Positions 23,233 through 32,586 are shown, numbered from the stretch's first letter. The stretch is 64,000 nucleotides of DNA from Lentiprolixibacter aurantiacus (GCF_026241225.1 NZ_JAPFQP010000003.1:310001-374000); one strand, 5' to 3'. A program made the numbers and translations. Notes: generated by a model from the sequence alone, not told the origin.

Positions 23233-24390
23233 CTACTCCGCCTCTGTTTTAAACCAAAAAGCACCCCTGGTCAGGAATTCTTTGTCCAGCAAATCAGAAC
23301 TATCCGTAAGTACAGGGACAAATCCGGACTGTTCTGTACCTGTTTTAACAGCTGTTTTTTTCAAAAGGTAACCCCCGTCTTGTAGTCGGTTTACGATTAG
23401 AGCATATGTATGTTCTCCTTCCCTGAGCAAAGCTTCCTCGGGCAATGCGAAAACCTGTTTCCTGTCCAGGGTAATTTCGGCCTGTATGTAGGCACCTACC
23501 GGAAAACGACTCGCCAGGTTTTCCGGGATATGCCCGTGAACAAGGACCGTCCGATTTTCTTCCTGAACTTGATTTCCTACTTTAAATACTTCCCCTTCAA
23601 AAAGTTCCTCATGGTTTTCCGGGAGGTAAAATTGAATTTTCTGCCCCGGTATTATTTGGGAGGCATCCCTTTCATAAACACCGAGTTCAAGGTGCAGGTG
23701 ATCTGTATTTACAAGCTCTAAGAGTGGTTCGTTAGGCGGGGTGTACATCCCGCGATTCACCATAACACGGGTAATACTGCCGGTAATGGGGGCATAGAGT
23801 TTAAGGTGAGAACTTATTCCGCTGGATTCAAGCTGATCAATATCTACCTGCAGCAATTCCAATTGGGATTTCAGGCCAACAATCTGGGCCTGGTTCGTTC
23901 GATAATCGCTTTCTGCCTTAAGAAAGTTTTTTCGGGAGCTTACCTGCTCTTCGAACAGGGTTTTAACGCGTTCATATTCGGATTTCAGATAGGCATTTTG
24001 AGCAAGGGCTTCGAGATAGGACTGCTGGAGGATAACAAATTCCGGGTTTTCCAGGGTCAGCAGGTGCTGGCCCCGTTTTACATATTCACCAACTATATAA
24101 GGGGCATTCCTTACAAATCCGGGCATGGGTGCGCTTACTATAGCCCTGCCTTCGGGAGGTACATCAACATATCCCTGTGTGGTCACTACATCACTTACGG
24201 TAATGGATTCCAGTTTGCCAACCGACATATTCCGGGAGTTAAATTGTTCCTCACTGATCCGTATTCCTTCAGTAGATGAATCCGCCTGAAGAGCATCTCC
24301 TTCCCTTGCAATTCCTTCTTCACGTCCCTTGCAGGAAAATAAAATTCCAATACTGAAGAACAAAATAACAATTCTATTTACCCTTTTCAT
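23233..24390 (-). CDS. cusB: RND efflux periplasmic adaptor, CusB-type
   Basis: A 385-residue membrane fusion protein with a lipoprotein signal (SIGILFSCKG, Cys about residue 20). SEEQFNSRNMSVGKLE near the N-terminus starts the adaptor fold. A lipoyl half (GFVRNAPYIVGEYVKRGQHLLTL), a helical hairpin (about 125-195) and a barrel with MVNRGMYTPPNEPLLELV follow. It joins the pump to the outer membrane for efflux of divalent or monovalent metal ions. It starts 7 bp after the pump gene, and the pair is one unit with the pump first. Confidence 0.88.
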   Translation of the reverse strand: MKRVNRIVILFFSIGILFSCKGREEGIAREGDALQADSSTEGIRISEEQFNSRNMSVGKLESITVSDVVTTQGYVDVPPEGRAIVSAPMPGFVRNAPYIVGEYVKRGQHLLTLENPEFVILQQSYLEALAQNAYLKSEYERVKTLFEEQVSSRKNFLKAESDYRTNQAQIVGLKSQLELLQVDIDQLESSGISSHLKLYAPITGSITRVMVNRGMYTPPNEPLLELVNTDHLHLELGVYERDASQIIPGQKIQFYLPENHEELFEGEVFKVGNQVQEENRTVLVHGHIPENLASRFPVGAYIQAEITLDRKQVFALPEEALLREGEHTYALIVNRLQDGGYLLKKTAVKTGTEQSGFVPVLTDSSDLLDKEFLTRGAFWFKTEAE

Positions 24391-24397
24391 GTGCTAG

Positions 24398-27300
24398 CTA
24401 TTTTAGGATTAGGTAGTTAATTTCAATTACCGTCTGGTTATACCGGTTAAGGTGGTCCAGATAAGAAAGACGAAGTGTACTTACCTGTTCAAGGCTTTGT
24501 ATGTACTGAAACAGGTCAAGTTCACCATTCCTGTAACCCAATTCGGCCATTTTTTGGATTTCGCCTGCCAGTATCTGTCCTTCTTTTTCATAATATTCCA
24601 GTGCTACTTCGTCCCTTGACAGTTTATGGAGCAGCTGTTCATAGGCAGATTCCAGTCTAATGCGATAATCCCTAAGCTCTGAAAACCCTGCTTCTTCGGC
24701 TAGTCGGGAAGCCCGTATACGGGACGTTTTAGCCGGAAATAAAATGGGTATTTTAAATCCCATTTGATAACCGTAGAGTTGCCTGTTTAATGTAGAATTG
24801 GTACCCTGGAAATAGCTAAAAGAAATATCCGGGAGGAGGGACTGACTTTCCAATCTCCTTCTGTCAGTAAGGTACTGGCTTTGATTTTCCACATATCTCA
24901 TCCCGGGATGGTCCTCAACCAGATAATTTAAGGGAGTTAGCTTGGCAAGGGGTTCATTCCTTATTTCAAGAATATCTTCTGTTTGAACCAATTGGTTGAT
25001 CAGCTCCAGCTGGGCCTGGTAGTCTTCCCTGAGGGTATTCAGAACAGTCGCTATTTGCTGCTGCTTTGCCCTGGCCGACACCTTTTCAAGGTAATTGGTC
25101 CCTCCCAGCTCATATCTCCTGCTTGCAGCCCTGGACATATCTGTAAACAGGGAATCCAGCGAATGGTAAATGGTTGTTTTGGCAGAAATATACTGCAATT
25201 GATAGTAGGAAGATGCCAATGCTCCTTCCAGTTGCCTCCTTTCCAATTGCAACTGGTTTTCAGCTTGTTCCCATAAAGATTTGCGCACCTTTCGGTCTGT
25301 AAAATAAAGCAATGGAAACTTTATGTCTTGCTGAATACCGTAGACTTCCAGAGGCTTTCCATTAATGGCCAGATTGTTCTGGTCATAACTGTAGAAGACT
25401 TGAGTTTTATCAAAATCAAAGGCAGCGCCCATCAGGGATTTTTGACTGTCCCTGGAAAGAGCAACAGATTTCAAATGGGCATTGTTCTCAAAGGCCAGCA
25501 TTTTAAGTTCGCCCAGGCCGAGGGGTTCGGATTGCGCCCTGGCATCAGGTAGCGTACAAAATAGGCCAAGAAGAAGCAAAATTGTTGGAATATGTGATTT
25601 AGCCCTTGATCCCTGGCCAGTCTTGCCGGAAAAAAGAGAATACAATACAGGCAGCACAATAAGGGTTAGCAATGTGGCGGTAACCAGTCCGCCTATGACT
25701 ACTGTTGCTAGCGGCCTTTGCACCTCTGCCCCAACATTTGTGGATACCGCCATGGGCAAAAATCCCAGGGCTGCCGCCGCGGCCGTAAGCAATACCGCTC
25801 TAAGCCTGTGATGCGTACCCTCTCTTACCAGATCTTCAATTTTCATAGTCCCTTCTTCCTTAAGTTCCTTAAAATGTTCAATCAATACAATCCCATTTAA
25901 AACTGCTATCCCAAAAAGTGCAATGAACCCTATACCTGCAGAGATACTAAAGGGCATATCGCGCAACCACAACAACCAAACTCCTCCAACAGCCGCCAGA
26001 GGTATCGCCGTGTAAACCAGGAGCGTATCACGAACAGACCTGAAAGCAAAAAACAACAGGATAAAGATGAGTAACAGGGAAATAGGAACGGCTACCAACA
26101 AACGGTTTCTGGCCTTTTGCAGGTTTTCAAACTGACCTCCATAGGAAACCGAATAACCTGCAGGTAATTCCAGGTGTTCCTGTATGCGTTCCTGAATATC
26201 ATCGACCACAGACTGCAAGTCCCTATTGCGAACATTTACCCCTACTACTATACGTCTTCTGGTGTCATCCCTGGCAATCTTGGCTGCTCCTTCTGTAAAG
26301 GTGATTTCCGCAAGCTCACGCAGCGGGATCTTCTGCCCGCCTGGTGTATCTACATAGAGATTCCTAAGCGATTCCAGATCTGTACGATGCCTTTGGTTTA
26401 GCCTGAGGGTGAGATCAAACCGCTTTTCCCCCTCAAACACGGTACCCAGTTTGACACCGGCAAACCCCATTTCTATAATCCGGTTTAAGGAATTGATCTG
26501 CAGTCCGTAAAGGGCCAGTTTGGAACGATTATATCGCACATTCAATTGGGGAAGACCCACTATTTTCTCTACCGTTATGTCCGCTGCTCCGGGAACCTCT
26601 TCGATCAGGGTTTTAATTTCATTGGCCTTGGCACTCAGTATCTCAAGGTCTTCGCCAAAAACCTTAATGGCTATATCGGCCCGAACCCCGGTAATCAATT
26701 CGTTAAAACGCATTTCAATGGGCTGGGTAAACTCCACTTCCATTCCGGGAATTAGGGCAAGAGCCTCCTTAAACTTCTCGGCCAGGTCATCCTTGGAACG
26801 TGCAGAAACCCATTCCTTTTTGGGTTTCAGGGTAATAATCACATCGCTTTCCTCCATGGACATGGGATCGGTAGGCACTTCAGCTGCCCCTATACGTGTT
26901 ACCACCTGGTCTACTTCCGGAAACTGATCCAGAAGAATCGTTTCGATTTCCGTGGTAATCTCGATAGTTTTGGTCAGGGAGGTGCCCGTAGGCAGCACAG
27001 GCTGTATGACAAAATCGCCTTCGTCCAGGGTAGGCACAAACTCGGCCCCCATAGTGCTAAACAGGTATCCTGAGCCTAGTAAAAGGGCTAAAGCAATGCC
27101 TATAACCAGCTTCTTTTTTCTAAGTGCCCATACAATAGAAGGATCATAAAGGCGCTCCAGAAAAGGAATGATATTTCTGGAGATCCGGCTGTGCTGCTTA
27201 GCTCCCGGCTTTAAAAACAACGCAGAAATTATTGGCACATAGGTCAGGCACAGTATCATGGCACCGAGCAATGCGAAACTGAAGGTCAGGGCCATGGGAC

Positions 27301-28726
27301 GAAACATCTTTCCCTCTACCCCACTTAAGGAAAGCACAGGGATGAATACAATAAGGATTATGAATTGACCAAAAATTGCAGAATTCATCATCTTTGAGGC
27401 GCTTATTAAAGCGGTCTGGTTGGATACCTCTCGGGCATCGGTATGATTAACTACGCTTCCCATTCGGGCAAAACGTTTGGACGTGTACTCCACAATGATC
27501 ACTGCACCGTCTATGATGATACCAAAATCAATCGCCCCAAGGCTCATCAAGTTTGCATCAACTCCAAAAACATACATGAGGGATATGGCGAACAATAAAC
27601 TCAGGGGAATAACGGAGGCCACTATAAAACCAGACCGGAAATTACCCAGCAGGAGCACTACAACAAACACTACAATAAGGCATCCCAGAATCAGGTTTTC
27701 CACGACCGTAGTGGTTGTTTTGCCAATAAGTTCGCTTCGCTCCAGAAAATCGTTGATATAAACCCCTTCGGGCAGGGTCTCTGAAATCTCGGAAACCCTT
27801 GCCTTTACTGCTTCGATAACCTCTTTGGAATTGGCATGCTTGAGCATCATCACCTGACCCAGGACTTTTTCCCCCTGTGCATTTCCGGTAATAGCACCAA
27901 AACGTATTGCCTTTCCATAGCCCACTTCAGCGATATCCCCTACAAGTACTGGTTGTCCGTTTCGATTGGCCACTACGGTTTTCTCGATATCATTCAGGGA
28001 AGTAATAAGGCCCTCACCCCGGATGAAATAAGCGTCATTTAGTTTTTCAATATATCCTCCACCGGCAACGCTGTTATTATTTTCAAGGGCACTGAAAACC
28101 TGTGAAATGGAAATTTCCATTGCTTGGAGCTGTTCCGGATCGATGGCTATTTCATACTGCTTTAATTCGCCTCCCCAGGTATTTACTTCCACCACTCCTG
28201 GGATTCCAGATAACTGTCGCTTTACAATCCAGTCCTGAATGGTTCTGAGGTCCATGGCGGAATACCTTGATTCATAGCCAGGTTTTGTATCTAAAATGTA
28301 CTGGTATATCTCCCCAAGTCCGGTGGAAATCGGGCCCATTTCAGGACTCCCAAATCCTTCAGGAATCTTTTCACTAGCCGATTTGATCTTCTCTGCTATT
28401 AATTGTCGGGGCAGATATGTGCCCATGGCATCTTCAAAGACAATGGTCACAACTGACAACCCAAATTTTGAAATGGAACGGATCTCCTGTACTCCAGGGA
28501 GATTGGCCATTTCCAGTTCAACAGGATAGGTCACAAATTGTTCCATATCCTGGGTAGAAAGGTTTCTTGAAGTAGTAATTACCTGGACCTGGTTGTTGGT
28601 GATGTCCGGTACAGCACCAATCGAGATCTGAGTCAGTGCATACATGCCGAAAACAGTTACAAAACCGATCGATATAAGAACAAGTAGCTTATTGCGTAAA
28701 CTAAATTGAATGATTTTTGTTAACAT
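24398..28726 (-). CDS. cusA: Heavy-metal RND efflux pump CusA/CzcA fused to a TolC-like outer-membrane factor
   Basis: About 1442 residues. Residues 1-1035 are an HME-type RND permease: 12 membrane helices, the LGAIDFGIIIDGAVIIVE helix carrying the proton-relay Asp residues, and a GAEFVPTLDEGDF porter segment. The pump ends at the 12th helix (VLPVLYSLFSG). A hydrophobic stretch with signal-like character (IPTILLLLGLFCTLPDARAQ) follows, then a TolC-type helical domain of about 390 residues (LGLGELKMLAFENNAHLKSV to the end). This single-chain pump-channel arrangement is known in Bacteroidota; a cleavage after DARAQ would release the channel. The frame has a TTG 9 bp upstream, but the ATG at 28726 is used. 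The substrate is copper/silver or zinc/cobalt; which one is not decided. Confidence 0.9.
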   Translation of the reverse strand: MLTKIIQFSLRNKLLVLISIGFVTVFGMYALTQISIGAVPDITNNQVQVITTSRNLSTQDMEQFVTYPVELEMANLPGVQEIRSISKFGLSVVTIVFEDAMGTYLPRQLIAEKIKSASEKIPEGFGSPEMGPISTGLGEIYQYILDTKPGYESRYSAMDLRTIQDWIVKRQLSGIPGVVEVNTWGGELKQYEIAIDPEQLQAMEISISQVFSALENNNSVAGGGYIEKLNDAYFIRGEGLITSLNDIEKTVVANRNGQPVLVGDIAEVGYGKAIRFGAITGNAQGEKVLGQVMMLKHANSKEVIEAVKARVSEISETLPEGVYINDFLERSELIGKTTTTVVENLILGCLIVVFVVVLLLGNFRSGFIVASVIPLSLLFAISLMYVFGVDANLMSLGAIDFGIIIDGAVIIVEYTSKRFARMGSVVNHTDAREVSNQTALISASKMMNSAIFGQFIILIVFIPVLSLSGVEGKMFRPMALTFSFALLGAMILCLTYVPIISALFLKPGAKQHSRISRNIIPFLERLYDPSIVWALRKKKLVIGIALALLLGSGYLFSTMGAEFVPTLDEGDFVIQPVLPTGTSLTKTIEITTEIETILLDQFPEVDQVVTRIGAAEVPTDPMSMEESDVIITLKPKKEWVSARSKDDLAEKFKEALALIPGMEVEFTQPIEMRFNELITGVRADIAIKVFGEDLEILSAKANEIKTLIEEVPGAADITVEKIVGLPQLNVRYNRSKLALYGLQINSLNRIIEMGFAGVKLGTVFEGEKRFDLTLRLNQRHRTDLESLRNLYVDTPGGQKIPLRELAEITFTEGAAKIARDDTRRRIVVGVNVRNRDLQSVVDDIQERIQEHLELPAGYSVSYGGQFENLQKARNRLLVAVPISLLLIFILLFFAFRSVRDTLLVYTAIPLAAVGGVWLLWLRDMPFSISAGIGFIALFGIAVLNGIVLIEHFKELKEEGTMKIEDLVREGTHHRLRAVLLTAAAAALGFLPMAVSTNVGAEVQRPLATVVIGGLVTATLLTLIVLPVLYSLFSGKTGQGSRAKSHIPTILLLLGLFCTLPDARAQSEPLGLGELKMLAFENNAHLKSVALSRDSQKSLMGAAFDFDKTQVFYSYDQNNLAINGKPLEVYGIQQDIKFPLLYFTDRKVRKSLWEQAENQLQLERRQLEGALASSYYQLQYISAKTTIYHSLDSLFTDMSRAASRRYELGGTNYLEKVSARAKQQQIATVLNTLREDYQAQLELINQLVQTEDILEIRNEPLAKLTPLNYLVEDHPGMRYVENQSQYLTDRRRLESQSLLPDISFSYFQGTNSTLNRQLYGYQMGFKIPILFPAKTSRIRASRLAEEAGFSELRDYRIRLESAYEQLLHKLSRDEVALEYYEKEGQILAGEIQKMAELGYRNGELDLFQYIQSLEQVSTLRLSYLDHLNRYNQTVIEINYLILK

Positions 28727-28783
28727 AATCCACAAATGTGCGTTGAATTCTTCCCTTTCAGTAAGGGGTTTTCATACTCTAGA

Positions 28784-29179
28784 TCATGCTAATCTGGGTG
28801 GTTGAAAAATTTCAGAACAAGTCAGGGAAGCGTAGTTAATCTGGTAATGGAAATTCGGCAGGGTATTGTTACCCGCAACGGAATGTTGAAGTGGGTAATG
28901 AGTTGTCATATAAGTGATGTCTGCCACAACAAGAACATATGAATGATTCTGCAAGGGCAGGTTCTCATGTTGCGATTGCTCCTCCTGATGCCGCTGATCC
29001 TGTTCCTGGTGAAACTCACCGTAATGCTTGGAAAGGAACTCCATAAAACTATCTCCATAGGCCTCGGAATGAAATTTTGCATGTTCAATAAGGACACCAA
29101 TACGGGAAGCATCTTCCAAATTCCAAAACATTCCCTGGAACAGGAGAAGCAAAGCCAGAAAAAAGGACGATAACTTCAT
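28784..29179 (-). CDS. Small secreted His/Glu-rich protein upstream of the metal pump
   Basis: A 131-residue protein with a signal peptide (MKLSSFFLALLLLFQGMFW). The centre is rich in His and acidic residues (HAKFHSEAYGD, KHYGEFHQEQDQRHQEEQSQHENLP), fit for weak metal binding in the periplasm. It lies 57 bp upstream of the CusA gene on the same strand and probably is the first gene of the efflux unit. Similar small His-rich proteins precede CusA-type pumps in related genomes as far as I recall. It may act as a periplasmic metal buffer or feeder; no domain name is claimed. Confidence 0.7.
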   Translation of the reverse strand: MKLSSFFLALLLLFQGMFWNLEDASRIGVLIEHAKFHSEAYGDSFMEFLSKHYGEFHQEQDQRHQEEQSQHENLPLQNHSYVLVVADITYMTTHYPLQHSVAGNNTLPNFHYQINYASLTCSEIFQPPRLA

Positions 29180-29250
29180 CTATACTTCCTCTTTACTCGT
29201 TATGGAGCCCTATGCTTAAACACATAAGAACCGGGTACAGTTTACCTTAC

Positions 29251-29268
29251 TGTAGCTGAACAGCTACA
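29251..29268. promoter_or_regulatory. 18-bp perfect inverted repeat upstream of the metal efflux unit
   Basis: TGTAGCTG-AA-CAGCTACA is an exact palindrome 72 bp upstream of the His-rich gene. It has no T run on either strand, so it looks like an operator rather than a terminator. It also lies 106 bp upstream of the tRNA gene. The bound factor is unknown. Confidence 0.4.
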
Positions 29269-29349
29269 AGTTCAAAACTACAGGTATCCTACGGAAGAAT
29301 TCATGACATAAATCAGGTACTGGGAGTTCCTCAGATGTAAAATTACCAC

Positions 29350-29357
29350 TATATTTG
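29350..29357 (+). promoter_or_regulatory. -7 element of the tRNA-Leu gene
   Basis: TATATTTG is a perfect TAnnTTTG, ending 16 bp before the mature tRNA 5' end. No exact -33 TTG was seen at the expected distance. Confidence 0.6.
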
Positions 29358-29373
29358 TCGCGCTAATCCAGCT

Positions 29374-29457
29374 GCCCAGGTGCTGGAACTGGTAGACAGG
29401 CATGGTTGAGGGCCATGTGTCCATTAGGGCGTATGGGTTCGACTCCCATCCTGGGCA
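29374..29457 (+). tRNA. tRNA-Leu (anticodon GAG)
   Basis: Acceptor arms GCCCAGG/CCTGGGC pair fully. The anticodon stem CATGG/CCATG encloses the loop TTGAGGG, anticodon GAG, reading CTC/CTT. The long variable arm (TGTCC-ATTAG-GGCGT) marks a class II tRNA. The T arm is ATGGG-TTCGACT-CCCAT. The discriminator base is A and CCA is not encoded. It stands alone, with its own promoter and terminator. Confidence 0.97.
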
Positions 29458-29461
29458 CAGA

Positions 29462-29493
29462 AGCTCCGAGGTATATTCCCCGGGGCTTTTTTT
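29462..29493 (+). terminator. Intrinsic terminator after tRNA-Leu
   Basis: AGCTCCGAGG (29462-29471) pairs with CCCCGGGGCT (29478-29487) with one mismatch and a G-T pair, followed by seven T. It lies 5 bp after the tRNA. Confidence 0.85.
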
Positions 29494-29521
29494 ATCTTGT
29501 ATGCCCATTTAGACGCTTATT

Positions 29522-30769
29522 TTGAAAAAGGTAATTGTTATTGGAGGGGGAATCGTAGGCCTGAGCACAGCCTACTACCTGCAAAAAGAAGGACATGAGG
29601 TCACTGTTTTGGACAAGTCGGACCTGTCAGGGGGTGCATCCTATGTAAATGCCGGGTATCTTACCCCAAGCCATATCATACCCCTGGCCTCCCCCGGTAT
29701 GATGGCCCGGGGGATCAAGTGGATGTTTAACAGCAGCAGCCCTTTCTACATGAAACCCAGACTGGATACCGATTTTATCCAATGGGCCTGGTATTTCCAT
29801 CGTTCATCCACCAAAACCAGGGTTGAAAAGGCAATACCGCAAATCAAAGACCTCAACCTGCTCAGCAAAGAGCTATACACCGATTGGCAGTCAGGCGGTG
29901 AATTAGGCGATTTCCAGCTTGAGAAAAAAGGATTGCTCATGCTCTACAAAACGCAAAAAGAAGAGGCTCATGAGCGGGAAATAGCCAGGAGAGCATCAGA
30001 CCAGGGACTCGAAGTCCGTGAATTGACTTTGGAGGAGCTGGAAAACCTTCAACCCAATCTCAGCCCTGAAATCAGGGGTGCTGTTCATTACCTTTGCGAC
30101 GCCCACAGTACCCCATCGGAGATCATGGAAAATCTCAAAGCTTACCTCAAAGTGCGTGGAGTAAAACTGATCTCAGGTGAAGCGGTAACTTCTTTTGAAA
30201 CCCGTAAAAATAAAGTCATAAAGGTCAGGACATCGGAAAAAAGTTATGCTGCAGATGAAGTGGTCCTGGCAAGTGGTTCCTGGTCACAGTTACTAGCCAG
30301 AAAGCTGGGGATTAAATTACCCATTCAACCGGGGAAAGGATATCGGATTGATGTGAGTCGGCATACCGGAATCCGAATGCCGGCAATTCTTATGGAAACG
30401 AAGGTTGCGGTAACCCCCATGAAAGGTTTTACCCGTTTTGCCGGTACCATGGAGCTATCTGGCATCAACAATAAAATAAGAAGGGAGCGTGTCCGGGCTA
30501 TTGCCAGAGCTGCTGGCGCTTATTACAATAACCTCAGCATTAGTGAAAGGGAACAATCGGAAGCCCAATGCGGACTCCGGCCTGTTTCACCTGATGGATT
30601 ACCCTACATTGGACGTACCTCAAAATTTCCTAATCTGTACGTGGCAACTGGCCATGCCATGATGGGATGGAGCATGGGGCCCGCTACCGGAAAACTGATC
30701 ACCGAGTTGATCTCAGGGAAGAAAACTTCGATGCCGCTGGACGGATTCCATCCTGATCGGAGGTTTTAA
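29522..30769 (+). CDS. FAD-dependent D-amino-acid dehydrogenase / glycine oxidase-like (DadA family)
   Basis: A 415-residue flavoenzyme. The Rossmann FAD motif is at the very start (VIVIGGGIVGLSTAYYL, residues about 4-20). DAHSTPSEIMENL is near residue 197, and the C-terminal FAD-contact segment GLRPVSPDGLPYIGRTSKFPNLYVATGH is typical of the DAO family. It oxidatively deaminates D-amino acids or related secondary amines. The start is a TTG: an in-frame TAG at 29510 and the position of the fold leave no better codon. It is a single gene after the tRNA terminator, convergent and abutting with the DUF1080 gene. Confidence 0.85.
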   Translation: MKKVIVIGGGIVGLSTAYYLQKEGHEVTVLDKSDLSGGASYVNAGYLTPSHIIPLASPGMMARGIKWMFNSSSPFYMKPRLDTDFIQWAWYFHRSSTKTRVEKAIPQIKDLNLLSKELYTDWQSGGELGDFQLEKKGLLMLYKTQKEEAHEREIARRASDQGLEVRELTLEELENLQPNLSPEIRGAVHYLCDAHSTPSEIMENLKAYLKVRGVKLISGEAVTSFETRKNKVIKVRTSEKSYAADEVVLASGSWSQLLARKLGIKLPIQPGKGYRIDVSRHTGIRMPAILMETKVAVTPMKGFTRFAGTMELSGINNKIRRERVRAIARAAGAYYNNLSISEREQSEAQCGLRPVSPDGLPYIGRTSKFPNLYVATGHAMMGWSMGPATGKLITELISGKKTSMPLDGFHPDRRF

Positions 30770-31483
30770 CTACAACCTTTTTACCCGCACATTGCGAAAC
30801 CAAACCCCTGCACCGTGATCCTGCAATCCCAGGTGACCGCTATTGGCCATGCCGTAATTGGGGTAATCATCCCATTTGCCACTATTTCGCCGCTGTTTCC
30901 AGTCATCACTGAACTTATCAAACTCCAGGATCTTTTTACCATTTAGCCAGTGTTCTACCTTTCCCTTGTTAAAGATTATCTTAGTTGAATTCCATGAACC
31001 AACAGGTTTTAATGACTTCTGGTCGTTAGGAAGGTGCATGGCATAATCCGCTCCCGCTTTCTGCCATTCCTCCAGGGGGCCAGGGAACCCTAGATCGTCC
31101 AGTATTTGGTATTCCGGTCCGGTCTCATAAGGTGAATGGTATTTTTCTGACTCCACAACATGATAGAAGATGCCGCTGTTTCCTCCCTCACTGATCTTCC
31201 ATTCGAGCTGCAGTTCAAAGTTGCCGTACTGTTCCCGGCTAATGATATCTCCACCCACATCGCCGGCCTTACCCAGGCATTCAATTATATCACCTTCAAT
31301 AACCCAGTTATCTGGAAGGCCCTCCTGGTTATATCCCCGCCAGGAGTCGGGAGACATTAACGAAATCCATTCCACTTCCTGAGTTACCGGTTCCCGTTTC
31401 TGTTCCTCTGTGGTTGATTCCTTTTTGTCACGACACCCAAAAGTGATCAACAGGATCACGAATAAAATCCCTGAATAATTCAT
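30770..31483 (-). CDS. DUF1080 (3-keto-disaccharide hydrolase-like) lipoprotein
   Basis: About 237 residues with a lipoprotein signal (SGILFVILLITFGCRDKK, Cys near residue 17). The LamG-like DUF1080 fold shows as SPDSWRGYNQEGLPDNWVIEGDIIECLGKAGDVGGDIISREQYGNFELQLEWKISEGGNSGIFYHV and the end HLGLQDHGAGVWFRNVRVKRL. Homologues act on 3-keto-glycosides or bind glycans in the periplasm. The frame starts 45 bp further upstream, but the ATG at 31483 sits right before the signal peptide and is preferred. The stop abuts that of the convergent DadA-like gene. Confidence 0.87.
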   Translation of the reverse strand: MNYSGILFVILLITFGCRDKKESTTEEQKREPVTQEVEWISLMSPDSWRGYNQEGLPDNWVIEGDIIECLGKAGDVGGDIISREQYGNFELQLEWKISEGGNSGIFYHVVESEKYHSPYETGPEYQILDDLGFPGPLEEWQKAGADYAMHLPNDQKSLKPVGSWNSTKIIFNKGKVEHWLNGKKILEFDKFSDDWKQRRNSGKWDDYPNYGMANSGHLGLQDHGAGVWFRNVRVKRL

Positions 31484-31627
31484 ATTTAAGCTTTTGAAAC
31501 CTTTAAAAATATCCATTTTACTAAACAACTCCTGACCCGTAATGCGGTTTAATTAAAAATAAACACCGCCGATCTCCAATACTTCTAAAATTTAACTTAA
31601 ATATTAGAAACTTCCTTTAAAAAGTAG

Positions 31628-31635
31628 TAGCTTTG
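31628..31635 (+). promoter_or_regulatory. -7 element of the MerR/carotenoid unit
   Basis: TAGCTTTG is a perfect TAnnTTTG, ending 12 bp before the ATG at 31648. It overlaps the alternative TTG at 31633, which rules that codon out. The predicted leader is about 9 nt. Confidence 0.6.
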
Positions 31636-31647
31636 TTTAACTATGTA

Positions 31648-32556
31648 ATGAAAAAGATGAACAACGTAAAGAAATTTTTTAGTATCCGTGACCTGGAAAA
31701 CCTTACAGGCATAAAGGCACACACAATCAGGATATGGGAAAAGCGTTACAGGTTGTTATCTCCCGAGCGTACCAGCACCAATATCAGGACATACAGTCTT
31801 GCCAGCCTTCAAAAGCTTCTGAATGTAACCCTGTTGTACAACAACGGGTACAAGATCTCAAAGATTGCCAAAATACCTGAGGAAGAAATCCCGCAGATTG
31901 TAAGGGAACTGGTAGCTAAAAACAGCGCCAAGAGCCATGCCATGAACGCATTTAAACTTTCCATGATCAATTTTGATCTGGCCATGTTTCAACGCACCTA
32001 TAACAGCCTATTGGTAGACCGCTCATTTCGGGATGTTTTCTGGGAAGTATTCATTCCATTGCTCAATGAACTGGGGCTTCTCTGGCAGACCGATACCATT
32101 AGTCCGGCCCATGAGCATTTCATCACCAATCTGATTAAACAAAAGATCTATACCAGCACCGAAAAGATACAGACTATTGAACCTACCAAAAAGGACAAAG
32201 TTTTTGTACTCTTTCTGCCAGACAATGAAATACATGAAATAGGTTTGTTATTCGTTAATTACGAGATCCTGCTGAAGGGATATAAAACAGTCTATCTTGG
32301 CCAGACCATGCCGCTGGAGAATCTTCCGGATCTTAAAAAATACTATGAAAACGTACATTTCCTCTCCTATTTTACGGTAGTGCCAACTAAGGACCAGTTA
32401 CATGACTATATCAAGGACTTCAACGAACAGGTAAATGAGGATGGTAAATCCCACCTGTGGATCCTGGGCAGGCAAACACAACATCTTCAGGAAGCAGACC
32501 TGCCGCCGCAGATAAAAACCTTCCAGTCAGTTGAACAATTGAGCACTTTGCTGTAA
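31648..32556 (+). CDS. MerR-family regulator with B12-binding-like domain (CarH/LitR-type)
   Basis: A 302-residue transcription factor. The MerR winged helix is at residues about 8-80 (FSIRDLENLTGIKAHTIRIWEKRYRLLSPERT). A helical bundle follows with the W-x9-EH motif of CarH photoreceptors (Trp146, Glu156, His157). The C-terminal Rossmann-like part has EIHEIG (His196), matching the ExHxxG cobalamin-ligand motif. Such regulators bind adenosylcobalamin in the dark, repress carotenoid genes, and let go in light. It heads the carotenoid unit, 30 bp before crtI, so it probably controls it. Cobalamin binding is inferred from motifs only. Confidence 0.85.
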   Translation: MKKMNNVKKFFSIRDLENLTGIKAHTIRIWEKRYRLLSPERTSTNIRTYSLASLQKLLNVTLLYNNGYKISKIAKIPEEEIPQIVRELVAKNSAKSHAMNAFKLSMINFDLAMFQRTYNSLLVDRSFRDVFWEVFIPLLNELGLLWQTDTISPAHEHFITNLIKQKIYTSTEKIQTIEPTKKDKVFVLFLPDNEIHEIGLLFVNYEILLKGYKTVYLGQTMPLENLPDLKKYYENVHFLSYFTVVPTKDQLHDYIKDFNEQVNEDGKSHLWILGRQTQHLQEADLPPQIKTFQSVEQLSTLL

Positions 32557-32586
32557 CTTAGATACACTGAGAACGGTATTTCACTT

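Noticed and set aside
31633-31647. TTG start of the MerR gene
   Set aside because: It overlaps the TAnnTTTG element at 31628-31635, so it cannot be inside the transcript.
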